Below, piece after piece: positions 35,190 through 47,074 of a stretch of DNA of 64,000 nucleotides. Source of the stretch: Heloderma charlesbogerti (taxonomy: Eukaryota; Chordata; Lepidosauria; Squamata; Helodermatidae); the NCBI GenBank assembly GCA_026122225.1, contig JANEZZ010000739.1, forward strand, positions 2,418,001-2,482,000, in the 5' to 3' direction. The number at the start of each line of letters is the position of its first letter. The stretch's first letter is position 1. A program made the position numbers and the translations under genes. The notes beneath the pieces were generated by a model. That model worked only from the letters and a program-made list of their open reading frames with translations, searched no databases and was not told the DNA's origin.

Positions 35190-36165
35190 GGTATAAAGGA
35201 AATTGAAAAGGGTGTCAAGAGAGTTAAATACCTACAAACTGCTTGGCGGTTACTTGAAACCAGAATAATAGAAGCTCAGCTAGAATGTATACGACAGGCT
35301 AGAAAATGTAACATGAAGACCAAGAGGTCAGCAGCATGGTTAAAGAGCAATGTCTGGAGCGTTCTTAAAGAAAAGAATGCTTCCTTCAGGAAATGAAAGC
35401 CTTGGCCAAATGAGGAGAATAAATGGGAGCAGAACCTTGTGCAAAGGAGTTGCAAGCAGATAATAAGAGATGCAAAAGAGCATTTTTGAGGAGCATATTA
35501 CTAATAGCATCAAGGCTGCTGGAATGTGTCTTCCAAGAGCCAGGACACAGCTCACAGTAAAATCTATTACTTCAGTAATTCCAGTAATCGGGTATGAGCT
35601 TTTAGAGTCCCAATAAAGATCCACAGTTAACAGATCACCACTTAGTTCCTTGACAAGAACCTGTTCATGAACATCAGCCTGGGGTTCAGCTGTTCACAGA
35701 TGACATCCCAATGAGTTCACAATTCCGGTAAAACCAGGAAGCTTTCCAGGTTACTAATGCGTTGCTTCCAGCGAAGTCTAATATTGTTTGCTCTGATTTA
35801 AATACAGAGGAGTGGACACTAAAGTTCTCTGTTAAAACAGAAAGGGACTGTGAGGAGCTCCAAAAGGATCTCTCCAAACTGGGAGAACTGGTATCAAAAT
35901 ATCAACTGTGATTCAGTGTAAGTAACTGTAAAGTGATGCGCGTAGGGGCAAAGAATCTCAACTTCACAAATCAGCTGATGGGATCTGAGCCAGCAGTGAC
36001 TGACGAAAAAAGAGACCTTGGGGTTGTGGTGGACATCCTGATGAAAATGTTGACCCAGTGTGCATCTGCAGTGCAAAAGGCACTTTCCGTCTTAGGCATA
36101 ATTAGGAAATGGATCAAAAATAAAATTGCCAGTATCATAGTCCCCTTATATATTTACGTATAAGC
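35190..36165 (+). mobile_element. CR1/L3-like LINE fragment, internally deleted
   Basis: The first part resembles an inter-domain region (ARKCNMKTKRSAAWLKSNVW). The second part encodes MRVGAKNLNFTNQLMGSEPA, DEKRDLGVVVD and TQCASAVQKALSVLGIIRKW, a pattern of the region after the RT core in CR1/L3-group ORF2 proteins. The catalytic palm between them is absent. It lies in V2R-1 intron 1, antisense to the gene. Confidence 0.65.
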
Positions 36166-36295
36166 AGAGAGCAAGTGAAGCAAGCAAGGAATCCTAATTT
36201 TGAGACACTTATTATGGCACCTTAGTTTGCATTTATTTCCTGTGTGGAAGCCCTTCATACATTAGATCAAATTCCTTACATACAGAAGTCCTTAC

Positions 36296-36561
36296 ATTAG
36301 TTGCTTCATGAACGCTGAAGATGGCTTTTCACTGAAAGTTGTAGGGGGGTAGAAGAAAGAGAACGTAGAAGCAATCTCTCCAATGACAAGGTCTCCCCAT
36401 TGATAAAACTCATGCCGACTAGTGATATGGTCACTTGCTCTGCATTTATGTGAAGGAGTCTTCATGCTGCGATGAACAGACTCTGTCTTGCACATAAAAT
36501 GAGGGAGCAGCCCTAGCAACCATACCAATGACATGAACATTTGGAGGGCTGAAGTTCCCAT
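36296..36561 (-). CDS. V2R-1 exon 1: signal peptide and N-terminus
   Basis: The start ATG at 36561 is preceded immediately by an in-frame TAG, so no upstream start in this frame is possible in this exon. Residues 1-24 (MGTSALQMFMSLVWLLGLLPHF...) form a signal peptide. The mature start carries the V2R pattern (Y)QxGDLVIGEIAS followed by a hydrophobic stretch. The exon supplies 88 codons plus two bases and ends at the donor CTAAT|GTAAGG. Those two bases join the first base of exon 2 to make an Ile codon, so phase is consistent. The assembled coding sequence is 2673 nt including the stop. Confidence 0.85.
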
Positions 36562-39500
36562 CTAGACACATAGTTCTCTGTTGTTCTCAAGAGAATTGGA
36601 CATCTTGGAATCGCCTGTTTGTAACCTGCCTTGAATTGGAGCTGACTCTACTGAAAAACTGCTATATTTTTATAAGAGGAGAACACCAGTTCCCCAGTCT
36701 GAAATTTAAGGCTGTTCAGGGTTTTTTGTTACTACTTCATGCGGATGTTTATCTCTGTGGAATTTTTGATTCCTTCCTGTAGTGATGCACCAAACACTAT
36801 TGAGAAATTGAAAAAGCCTTTGGAAAGGAGATGATGATGGTGATGATGATGATGATTTTATATTTCTATACCACCCCGTAGCCAAAGCTCTCTGGTCCTG
36901 GTAGAGATGGTCCAAGTATTTGCAGATGTTTCAAACTACAATAAACATTTCATCTCTATAGGAATCCCAGTCTGCAGTGCAGACATGGCTGAATGTTATC
37001 AGCCCTCTGTAGGACATTTGGTTCTGGCCCTTTGGCCCAGCTTTTATAAGGATGGCTTTATAAAATATCGAAGTGTTGTTGATATGTTTTCTTGATGCCC
37101 CTAGATATCCCTTGGGCTTAGTGAGGAGGACAGTTAATCAGAGACATGCTGATAATTACAGGGGAGAAAATGTGCTTTCCCTGTGCTGGCATTGTTGTGA
37201 CACCTAGAGGAGCAGAACAGGGGAAGCGGCAGCAGGGGACATATGACCTGGTGCGTCCAACCTCTCTTTGTCCAGAGCAGGGGGAATATCAGCCGGCATC
37301 CTGCTCAGATTAGTGAGACACAGAGAATATTGCTCATATCATTTCATAGACCCAGTTTTTTAGACCCCAGACTCACAACCTGGGGAATTGTGGATTGTTA
37401 GTAAGGGATGCACGCTATGTTGCTGTGAAAGAGTCTATAGTATTATTAATCTCAGCTCTTATGAAACAATGGTTTAAACAACTGTAGGCCAGTGACAAAA
37501 GGAGCCGGACCATGGATTCCCTATGCCTGGGCAGACTGGCCTTGATACCCCACCATGAAATGGTTCTCAGTTGCAGCCCTGGGAAATAGTGGTTGTCCTA
37601 CAAAATATGTTAAAAGTTCTGTATGGTATGCTAGGGATAATTGCTTCTAAAGCTGTCACGGAATACAGGCTGCTCACAAAATGGCAGCTCAAAAACTGCA
37701 TAGCTACCCTTAACCTGCAAAGCTATTGAATGGGCTTGGGAGCAACTGGAGTAGCAGGCAGGTTGGGTCTATGGCTCAACACAAAGTGATTTAATTTTCG
37801 TCTTACATGGTAAAACATTTGAGATTAAATTCACCAGGAATTGGTGGAGAACCTTTGAGAAGCCAGGCACTTTACTGCAAGGGGGTGGGGGGAAACGCTT
37901 GAGTTAGGAGACCAGGGGATTCCCTCTATTAGACGACCAAATCATGCAGACACTACTGCAGTGTAACAAGAATCTCGTGTTACACTGCTTTGTGTATGAC
38001 ATTCTTACGACAAAGCTCCTTGCAAGTGCATAAACATACTCACATCAAAATAATATAATATAATATAATATATGATAAAATATTTAGATCAATTGTTCTA
38101 GAATGAAAAAAAAAACCCATCAGCACAAGGCTGCTGGTGTAAAACCAAGCTCCCTGCCACACTGGCTTGTACCATCCCACAATGCACCACCCCCACCCCC
38201 ACCTGCGGTGGCTTTGCCAGCTGACATGACTCATGCACCCCCTGCCAACATGTCAGTCGAGCTAAGCTCCCATCCGCGCCTGCTGATCAACCTCTAGTGC
38301 TTGCAGATACCACTGCAAGTCCTTCTTCTCCACCACCAGTACTCCCCAATGCCCCTGGCTCTGCCGACTGTCAGGAGAAAACTGGGGAAGTGCACAATGC
38401 CATCGGAGATGCTGAAAGCACCATGTCCAAGCCAGCCACATCTGGAGTGTCAGGTCACCAGGGTGTTATGAAACTAGGCACCCAACTAATCAAGCACCAT
38501 CCAAAAGATGACTGCAAACACATTCATTGAAATGGCCAGCTCTTGGTTAGGTGTGGAGCATGTTTCAGGCCTCCCGACATAGTCAGATGGTTTCCAATGT
38601 GTACTCAAATGCCATCCCATGCCCCCAGTTGCAAAATAACATGGGAGTATTTGCTGGAGTGAGACCATTCAGAAGCATCTGGAACAATACTACTGGAGTG
38701 AAAAGCATTAAAGCATACCAGCTGTCGGCCTTGGCACCTGTGGAAGCCACACAGGTCTCCTCTATGGGAAAAGCAATATCCAAGACCAACGAAAAAGTAG
38801 CTGAGTTGGCATCCTCCTCCTGCACACTTATGGAGATGCAAAGAAACGGACTCTCAGTGTGTACTCATTTCCTGCAAGAGTAGTTGTAAGGTAGCATCTG
38901 AGTATCCCCCTACAACAGTGCGGAAATGGTACAGAGGACTGAGATGGAATTTCAGTACTTGACTCCAAATGCCCATGAAGAATTTATGCAGTGCACTGCC
39001 GAAAGCTCTACAGCTCTGCCTCCTACAATATGAGTATAATAATGATGAACTTTATCTGCAGACATTGTCAAGGTAATTAAAAAAAGTGTTTATAAACTCA
39101 GAAAAAATATTAACATGGCCTGAGTTAGAAAGATCATGAACTCCTGTCTTTGCTGCTCCCTTTTGTTTTTTGGTAGACACCCTTCTGCCCAGCTATACGA
39201 AACTCCTGGATTTCTACATGGTGGTGTTTTTTGTTTTTTGTTTGTAATGAGGCTGCAGTTACTTCCTAACAGGGAAGACCCCCCAAACGGCTTAACACGC
39301 CCAGAAGGGTATTAACCATTGCTGTGACTTCCTTCATGTGTTAAAAAGACTGAAAGGAGGGAGCAGGCTATTTTCTCACAAAATGTATAGGCAGAATAGT
39401 GGCTGCACATTTTGCTTCATATCCCTTGTCATTGTATAAGGGCTAGAGACTTGCTTAAAAAAAAGAAAAAGAAAACTGGGAATCTGGAGATTATGGTTCA

Positions 39501-41209
39501 TCTTGACCCTCCTTGACCCTTTTAGCTAATGCCCATGAGCATGAATAAAATCTGGAATGACTATCCTCAGCACGTTGTCAGTTAGCCATCTCTCCCTTTG
39601 CCTTATGTTCACTTTCAGCACTTTCCCAGCCTTTATGGATGAAAGAATAGGGTTTTCACGTACTTCCTCATGCCAACATTAACAGACCAATCCTATGCAT
39701 GTTTACAGGGGGCAGGGGATTAAGCCACAAAAAGCCAGTGCACATAAAAAGCACATCTTCCCTTGTCATTCTGGGGCTGGCAGAGTTTGTCCTTACAAGC
39801 ACCCCCCCCACACACACACACACGCACACACACACTTCACAGATGGGTGACATTCCTGTGTTTCCCCCTGATCTCCCATCCCATCACCTGTGGGCTGGAA
39901 AACAACAAATTGATTCACTTTTAGAGTGAACACAGCCAGGGGCCCATGCCAGGTGAATCACCATGGGATGTCAGTGGTTTGCACAGTCACAGTCAGTGAG
40001 GGATCCTTTATGGTACAGGAAAGTAGCCTAGCCCTAGCTCCTGCAGGCTACCAAACTAAAGGCTGTGGAGCTGCCTGGCTGGGCCTGCCAGAAAGCAGGC
40101 CTCACCACCGCTTCCAGGCCAACGATCTAACATTTCAATTGCAGCCACTGCCAGCTGAGCTTGATGGAATCTCCCCCCCCCATCACTGACCTCTCCTCCC
40201 TGGGCCTTGCCCACCTGTTTTTCATGGAACTGGAGGCTAGAGATGTATGTGACAAGAACGCGCAGCACGAGGTGCAGTTGCCGCTCTCAGAATGGAGCTA
40301 CTTTGATGCTCCTACTGCCTGTGTGTCTTGGGAGGAGGCACTCGTGCACTGGTTAAACTTGAGGGCATCCCCCCATCCTGTATTTAAAGTAAGGCCTTCT
40401 GTCCTGCCCTGAGCCTTGTCCATGTGGGTGGAAACTGAAAGTAGGGACAGAAGGGCAGGTGCAGGGCAGCAGCTGGTGTTGCCGCTCTCAGAATGACACC
40501 ATGACTGGAATGGGGGGGAGGAGTTGCATCCCTCGCCCCTGTGGGTGGATGCTCATGGTTGCGGATCACTAGAAGGAGATTATGCAACTCATTCAACAAC
40601 TGTCGGCCAGTGAGGAGGAAAATCTGACACTGGATTCCCTATGTCTAGGCAGACTGGCCTGGATGTCTGGCTACAAAATTGCCTCCAGGCTCTCATCGAA
40701 GTCCTGATCTGACTATTGGGGGCAGCTCTGTCCTCTCAAGGCATGTGGGCAGTGTGATACCCAGTCAGGAGCAGCCCCGATTACTGCCACCTGTCCAGCA
40801 CTTTGGTTCACCTGAAGGAGATCTGAGACTACCTTGCTTGGTCTGTGTCTTATCCTGGTGACATTTTATCCCCCATTTCATTCCTGATTGGCTCCCTTTT
40901 CATCACTGGCCAATCTGCAATTGGAAGGCACTAGCTAGCTGAGCTTGGTGGCCTTCTGCCCAACCCCGTAAAATGTGTACCTAGTAACAGATATACATGC
41001 ATATTACATATATGTCAACTGAATACACATATGCAGAATCATATGACCTTGAACTCTGGGTGTAGAGAAAATGTGACACCCCCAAAGCTAAGAGACCATA
41101 GACAAGGCCCTTGAAACCAATATTGGTGTATTCAAGAAGAACAGGTAAATTTAAAACATACATCTGGGAAATTAGAATCATCCACTCAAAGGACATTAAA
41201 AATGAGTAA
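36562..41209. other. Upstream region of V2R-1; mostly unassigned
   Basis: This should contain the V2R-1 promoter, but I recognise no definite core promoter. A ~90-bp block at 37468-37560 (GGATTCCCTATGCCTGGGCA) recurs at 40592-40680 in diverged form. A TG/CA microsatellite lies at 39806-39835. Open frames around 38100-38880 are short and show no known domain. Confidence 0.35.
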
Positions 41210-41625
41210 GGGTGCAACCCGATGGGCTCTAGGCAGTGTCGAGATGCCCATAAGATTTCTCATTTTCTGGGGGCCAGCGCTCCAAGCTCAGTACCCGGAA
41301 ACCCAACTCCCCACGCCCTCTCCTACCTCCTTGTAGGCAGTGCAGTTTGTCCCCAGCTCTGTGCTCATAAGAGCAGTGTAGAGCAGCTGAAAAGGGGGTG
41401 TTCCTGGGGGTGAGGAGGGACCACAGAAGGGCCATTATAATGCTTTGTATGAGCTGTCTGGCCTCCCCCTCTCCCACTCTGAGGTGGCCTGGTAACTGCC
41501 AAAATTGGCCATCTAGCTGCAAATGCAGGGCGGCTGGAGGACAAAGGAGAAGTTCTCTTCTGCACTCCACCAACCCTGCATTGGGTAGTCTGGAGCCTGC
41601 CAACTACCGCCATAGGATTGTGCCC
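41210..41625. mobile_element. Probable PIF/Harbinger-type MITE
   Basis: The 416-bp element starts GGGTGCAACCCGATG and ends CATAGGATTGTGCCC, an imperfect 15-bp inverted repeat. It is flanked by TAA on both sides (41207-41209 and 41626-41628), the typical 3-bp Harbinger duplication. No coding capacity is evident. Confidence 0.6.
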
Positions 41626-41684
41626 TAAGGTACAAGAAAAAAAGGATTTTTAAAAAACAGAGAAACAGATCGATACAGAGAAAA

Positions 41685-41731
41685 TAAGTGTTTGTGTGTG
41701 TGTGTGTGTTTGTGTTTGTGTTTGGCAAGGC
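41685..41731. repeat. (TG)n microsatellite
   Basis: An interrupted run of TG with TTTG variants lies immediately left of the repeat at 41733. Confidence 0.85.
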
Positions 41732-41732
41732 T

Positions 41733-41965
41733 GGCCCTACTATTAGGCCGTGAGAGGTGGCTGCCTCAGGTAGCAGACTTGAGGTGTCATGAAAAAGCAG
41801 CATATTGTTAATTTTTTAATTTGTTATTATTGTCCATTGACTGTCAAGAATGGGGCAAGGTGCTTGTGGGCTTTTCTTCCTCATATGCCAAAATAACTTG
41901 TTTGCCTTGACTGGGGTGGGTGAGGGGTGACATTTACTCTTCCAACTCAGGGAGCAAAATGTCTG
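41733..41965 (+). repeat. Unclassified interspersed repeat, copy 1
   Basis: GGCTGGCCCTACTATTAGGC followed by GAGGTGGCTGCCTCAGGTAG recurs in inverted, diverged form at about 55385-55575 (CCACCTGAGGCAGGTGGC... GGTAAGGCTGGTC). I recognise it as a dispersed reptile repeat but cannot assign a superfamily. Confidence 0.45.
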
Positions 41966-43023
41966 GGGCCAGCCCTAGTGTCTGACTTAGAAGAGGGGTG
42001 TTGGTGGGAGCAGCACTTTAAAGGGAAATTAATTTTAACACAGGCTTAATTTAAGCACAGAGCAAAAAATAGCATCTAGCATTTACACTTAAATTAATCC
42101 TTAAAAAGAGAGACAAATGCCAGCCCATAGCATCATTGAAAAATATAGGCCTGTAAGTTTATGTCTGTTACTAACAAAGTGTCTATATGGCTAATTATGG
42201 AAAAGAGGAAGGGGAAAGGAAGAAGAATGGGAAATAAAAGTTTTCAGAATGGTCATTTTGGTATTGGGATGACTGGAATGAAGAAGATATTTTTTCGATT
42301 TGTCAGGAAGTTTTGGAGGTGGAGCAAATGAAGGGGTTTGGGAAGAAAGTGGACAGGAAGGCTTAAAGGAGCAACAGGGAGTTCCAAAGCCAAGGACTGA
42401 TTTGTCCTTTGGGAGAGGTGATGGGGAGTAGGGGTTGCAGAAAGAAGGAAGATAACGTGTCCTGATTTTAAGGAATAGCCTGAGAACAAGGAGAAAGTAC
42501 CCAAACGCTATGAATAAATTGCTAAGGAAGAGAGCAGAGGGAAAATGTTTGGTGGTGGTAGGGGGTGGGAGTGAGCTACAGAGAAGAGTTTCTTTCTACC
42601 TTGAATTGTACAGGTGTGGGCATTGTGGTAGAATATTAGGGAAAACAGAGAGCGAGAGACAAAGGTCTATTTGGCTTCTGGACAAGTTCAAAGGAATAAA
42701 TAGGAGGCATATTTGTCCTTTTTTGGCCGGCTTGTGAACAATGGAAGCTCTGCTGAGCTCGTTCAGGATCAAGAAGGGAAGACAGAGAAAGAAAAAAGTA
42801 GAAATTGTATTAAAGGGATGATACACAAAGATACAAGCAGGTTTACAATGAATTTTGGGTAACTGGAAAAAAAAATAGTTAAGATGACCTGGAAGGTGTC
42901 CAAAGGGAAAATGCTACCCTGGAATGGGCTGAAGAGTTATTTAAGAAATGAACCGGCATGAAACTGCATTATATTATTCCAGATCAAAAGTGTACTTAAA
43001 GGTTTTGCTTACCTGTGAATGAT

Positions 43024-43069
<46 letters not shown>

Positions 43070-43617
43070 CACACAGTGCAAAGTGTACTTGTCAAAAAGC
43101 TTGACATGCAAATGTCTAGGAAAGAATAGACTTAAGTTTAGTCAGCAAATTTTAAGTAAGGAGTTATTTTCCCCAAGGAATAATTCAAAATGGATTGTAT
43201 CTAGCCTAAAAAGTGTATGTAGAAGCCTTTTATATCTATTCTCATTCTTTTTAAAGAAAAGTCTTTAACAATAAGATAAGTAAGACTGTGAACCTTAATT
43301 TATGGGACAGTAGGGAATATTAGCTATGAGGTAATAGCTAAAAGATATAATATGTGCTGATTTTAGAATGCGGGCGCTTCAGATAAGAAGCTCACCAGGC
43401 CTGCGCACTTGTCAGCTGAATATCCTATTTGGAACTGAATGGGACCTTGGTACTTAGAATGAGATCTCTCCTTTTCAAGCTGACTAGAGAAAAAATATTT
43501 TGGAAATTCTATTCCTATTTCCTGTTAAGGAATTAAGCTCCTTTGCAGTGCTCTGTTTAACAAGAAATGTTTTTATCTGCACGTTTTGTGAAGCTACAAG
43601 TATATTTCTAAAAAAAA
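41966..43617. other. Intergenic sequence, unassigned
   Basis: I see only an AT/AC microsatellite (43029-43076) and A-rich patches. No gene-like signals were found. Confidence 0.35.
43029..43076. repeat. (AT)n(AC)n microsatellite
   Basis: About 30 bp of alternating AT are followed by alternating AC. Confidence 0.95.
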
Positions 43618-43871
43618 AAAGGATCAAAAAAGATGTTTTCCCTTACTATTTCTTATTAGAACACAACCAAAATTGAATCCAACTAAAACAATATTTAGTG
43701 TATGCTTTGTTTGAAGTGTATTGATCGGATATAGGTAGCTAACTGGCAGGCAAAGGCTTCTGAAACACTAAAACTAGAAAACACTTACAAAAGGCAAATC
43801 GGTAATGGCCTTACAGATTCTAGCACTGAAGCACTGAGAATTAAGATCAATTTTTTCCTTCATAAATAATT

Positions 43872-43920
43872 GTTGCTGTTCAGTCGTTAAGTCATGTCTG
43901 ACTCTTGGTGACCCCAATAC
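43872..43920 (-). mobile_element. BovB 3'-end fragment
   Basis: TTGCTGTTCAGTCGTTAAGT and TGACTCTTGGTGACCCC match the extreme 3' end of BovB copies 2 and 3 (minus strand). The 30 bp to its left (GAATTAAGATCAATTTTTTC) also match the flank of BovB copy 2 at 49452, so an already inserted BovB end was copied together with its flank. Confidence 0.75.
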
Positions 43921-44067
43921 ACTTCAAACTATTTCTAAAAAAACCTCACTATTTCTAAAAAAAAAAAAGAAGATCAAAAGATGTTTTCCCATACTATTCC
44001 TTGTTAGAACACAGCCAACATTGAATCCAACTAAAACAATATTTAGTGTATGCTTTGTTTGAAGTGT

Positions 44068-44841
44068 GTTGTTGTTCAGTCGTTCAGTCATGTCTGACTC
44101 TTCGTGACCCCATGGACCATAGCACGCCAGGCCGTCCTGTCCTGCACTCCCTCCCAGATCTTGCTCAAGTCCATATTCATTGCATCAGGGGTGCTATCTA
44201 GCCATCCCATCCTCTGTCCCCTTCTCCTTTTGCCTTCAGTCTTTCCCAGCATCAGGGTCTTTTCCAGAGAGTTTTCTCTTTGCATTAGGTGGCCAAAATA
44301 TTTGAGCTTCAGCTTCAGTATCAATGAGCACTCAGGGTTGATTTCCATTAGGATGGACTGATTTGACTTCCTTGCAGTCCAGGGGACTTGTAAGAGCCTT
44401 CTCCAGCACCACAGTTCAAAAGCATCAATTCTTAGGTGCTCAGCCTTCCTTATATTCCAGCTCTCACAGCCATACGTTACTACTGGGAAAACCATAGCTC
44501 TGATTATGCGGACTTTGTCAGCAAGGTGATGTCTCTGCTTCTTACTATGCTGTCTAGGTTTGCCATAGCTTTCCTTCCAAGGAGCAAGCGTCTTTTAATT
44601 TCATGGCTACAGTCACTGTCTGCAGTGATCTTGGAGCCCAAGAAAGTAAAATCTGTCACTGCTTCCATTTCTTCCCCTTCCATATGCCAGGAAGTGATGG
44701 GGCCAGATGCCATGATCTTCCTCTTTTAATGTTGAGTTTCAAACCAGCTTTTGCACTCTCCTCTTTCGCCCTCAACAAGAGGCTCTTGAGATCCTCTTCA
44801 CTTTCTGCCATTAGGGTGGTATCCTCTGCGTATCTGAGGTG
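44068..44841 (-). mobile_element. RTE/BovB LINE copy 3, 5'-truncated
   Basis: It encodes the C-terminal RT-adjacent region on the minus strand (FLGSKITADSDCSHEIKRR, VTYGCESWNIRKAE, LWCWRRLLQVPWTARKS, HGVTKSQT). The 10-bp flanking duplication is TTTGAAGTGT on the left and TCTGAAGTGT on the right. Several frameshifts are present. The RT catalytic motifs are absent through 5' truncation. Confidence 0.95.
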
Positions 44842-44970
44842 TCTGAAGTGTATTTGATCGGCTATAGGTAGTTAACTGGCAGGCAAAGGCTTCTGAAACT
44901 CTAAAACTAGAAAACACTTACAAAAGGCAAATCTGTAATGGCCTTATAGATTCTAGCACTGAAGGCATGA

Positions 44971-45631
44971 CTACCTTGAGTCTCAGTAATGGCTGAGATG
45001 TCCAGGCATTACCTGAGAGTATATTAACCTACCCTTCCTATGTTCCTTAACGCATGGCTGGAGAGAAGGAGCTTGGGCCCTACTCGTAGAATCCAAGGGG
45101 ATTTGCAGTAGAGAAGCAAGGAGTTTTAAAAAAACACAACTCCCAGTGGTTTAAAAATATGAATAAGAAGAAGACTTTTTCCCACCATTAATTAGGTAAG
45201 AAAACTTAAGGGAAAACAGGAAGAGATTGGTGTGTGAAAGGATTTGTGTGTGAGCTCCAGTTTTGGAAGTAAAAAGAAATTCCTGCATTGGACATGTGCT
45301 TAGAGGCACCTTGTTTTACGAATTGATGTCCATCTTTTTGCGCTATTACAATGTAATTGGATTTGAATGGGAGATGACAGGATCCTACAGAAAACCATAG
45401 TAGATCACAGAAGCCCAAGTCATCCCACTGATTCCTTAAGCGGTCTCAACAATTCCCTCAACAAGTAGAACTAAACCTGTGGCAGAATACAGATACAGTC
45501 CCACCACAGAATCTAATTCAACACCCAGAAAAATCAGTCTTGAATTAGGACCGTCTGTTTTCAATGAAGCTAGAGGGACCCCCAAGCTCCCGTGCCAAGG
45601 GCTGAAGTGTAGCCAGTCAGGCTATGCAGAT
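44971..45631. other. Intergenic sequence, unassigned
   Basis: Nothing recognised between the local duplication and MITE I. Confidence 0.4.
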
Positions 45632-46592
45632 TAGGGATGTACGAAAGTCACTTACCTGGTCTCGCAGCTTGCTTCATGGTGGGGGAGAGGCGCTTCGCTT
45701 CTCCCCCCAAAGTTCAGGCCAGGGGGGGAGGCTTCCCACCTCGCCCAGCCGAAATTCAGGCTGGGGGGGAGGCTTCCTGCCTCGCCCGGCCGAAATTCAG
45801 GAGGGGGGGAAGCGCCCCGTCTCCCCGGCCACGAACTTCAAAAGAAAAAAAAAAGCCCTGTGATAGGCTACGTAATGATTTATGTAGCCTATCATGGCTA
45901 GATCTGCAAAGTCAGCCATGATAGGCTATGTTAATCGTCACGTAGCCTATCACGGGTGACTTAAAAAAAAAAAAAAAAAGCACGTACGCAAATGGCGGCC
46001 CCCATAGGGAGCCACCATTCGCTTTCCTTATTTGGTCCCTGTAGTCTACGTAAAGATTTACGTAGACTACGGCGAAAATAAGGGCAACACTATTTGCGTT
46101 GCCCTTATTTTCGCCGTAGTCTACGTAAATCTTTACGTAGACTACAGGGACCAAATAAGGAACGCGAATGGCGGTTCCCTATGGGGGCCGCCATTACCGT
46201 ACGCGCTGTTTTTTTTTAAAGTCACCCATGATAGGCTACGTGACGATTAACGTAGCCTATCATGGCTGACTTTGCAAATCTAGCCGTGATAGGCTACGTT
46301 AATCGTTACGTAGCCTATCACAGGGGCATGTTTTTTTTATTTTTCTTGTAATGACGGCGGCGGCACCCGGTCAAAAGACCGGGTGCCGCCCCCGCCCCTG
46401 ACGAAGACCTGCTGAACCGCCGCCGGGACCCGCCGCCGGGAGCGACATTCGTGAAAGGTAAGTCCCATCCTGGGGGGGGGGGCGGGCGGCGGGGTGGTGG
46501 TGGAGAATTTCTCCCTGAACAACCTTCGGAGGAGCGAATGCGTTGGCACTAGGCCCCCCAAAGTTTCAGGGAGAAATTCTCTCCCATCCCTA
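45632..46592 (+). mobile_element. Palindromic hAT-like MITE, copy I
   Basis: The 961-bp element starts TAGGGATGTACGAAAG and ends CCCATCCCTA. Perfect duplications ATGCAGAT (45624-45631 and 46593-46600) flank it. The giant palindrome is centred near 46092. Its arms share GGTCCCTGTAG / CTACAGGGACC and CGTAAAGATTTACG / CGTAAATCTTTACG, which differ from A and D but match each other. Donors are CAG|GTAAGT (minus, near 45653) and AAG|GTAAGT (plus, near 46458). Confidence 0.95.
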
Positions 46593-46600
46593 ATGCAGAT

Positions 46601-47074
46601 GCAAGATCAGGCCTGCTATGTAAACAAAAACAAACAAAAATCATCCAAATAGCAAACTACTGAAAGCTACATTGGTCTTCTCCTCAAATACCATTCCAAG
46701 AAGGCACTGAATTGCTCAAAATATGAGCATTAAATAGAAGAGCCCATGGGCTAATACATATAAAAATAGAAAGATCCCAGGAAACTAGGATCTTAACAAT
46801 TGAAACTCAGTGGGTGCACTGGTAAAAGCCTAAAAGTGGACCTAATGTCACACTTCCATCAAGGCTCTAGGACATGGTCCTCTCCGCATTGATACTGATG
46901 TCAAATGAAGCATATGTCATGGAGCACAGCTCCAGATCAATAGTATCACTGAGTGGGGCAACTCTTGGGTATGATTTGCAATGGCTTGAGTTATATTCAC
47001 CAGGGGCTTCTTTGCCACCATCTGATCTGGTGAATTATATCTGGATATTTGGTAAGAGCTTCAGCAAAAGAGAT
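46601..47074. other. Intergenic sequence, unassigned
   Basis: It may include the far 5' end of the RTE element that is clear from about 47075. No other feature was seen. Confidence 0.35.

Larger units (their letters stand above)
43618..44970. repeat. Local direct duplication split by BovB copy 3
   Basis: The unit 43618-43869 (GGATCAAAAAAGATGTTTTC ... TTCTAGCACTGAAG) recurs as 43970-44067 plus 44842-44970, with BovB copy 3 between the halves. The intact left unit shows the uninterrupted site TTTGAAGTGTATTGATC. The insertion therefore followed the duplication. Confidence 0.85.

Noticed and set aside
36562..37100. V2R-1 promoter elements
   Set aside because: I could not identify a TATA box, initiator or known vomeronasal motif with enough support to annotate.
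38297..38883. Possible coding fragments (Ser/Pro-rich 77 codons; 110 codons)
   Set aside because: No recognisable domain, no flanking splice sites in a consistent phase, and overlapping frames on both strands.
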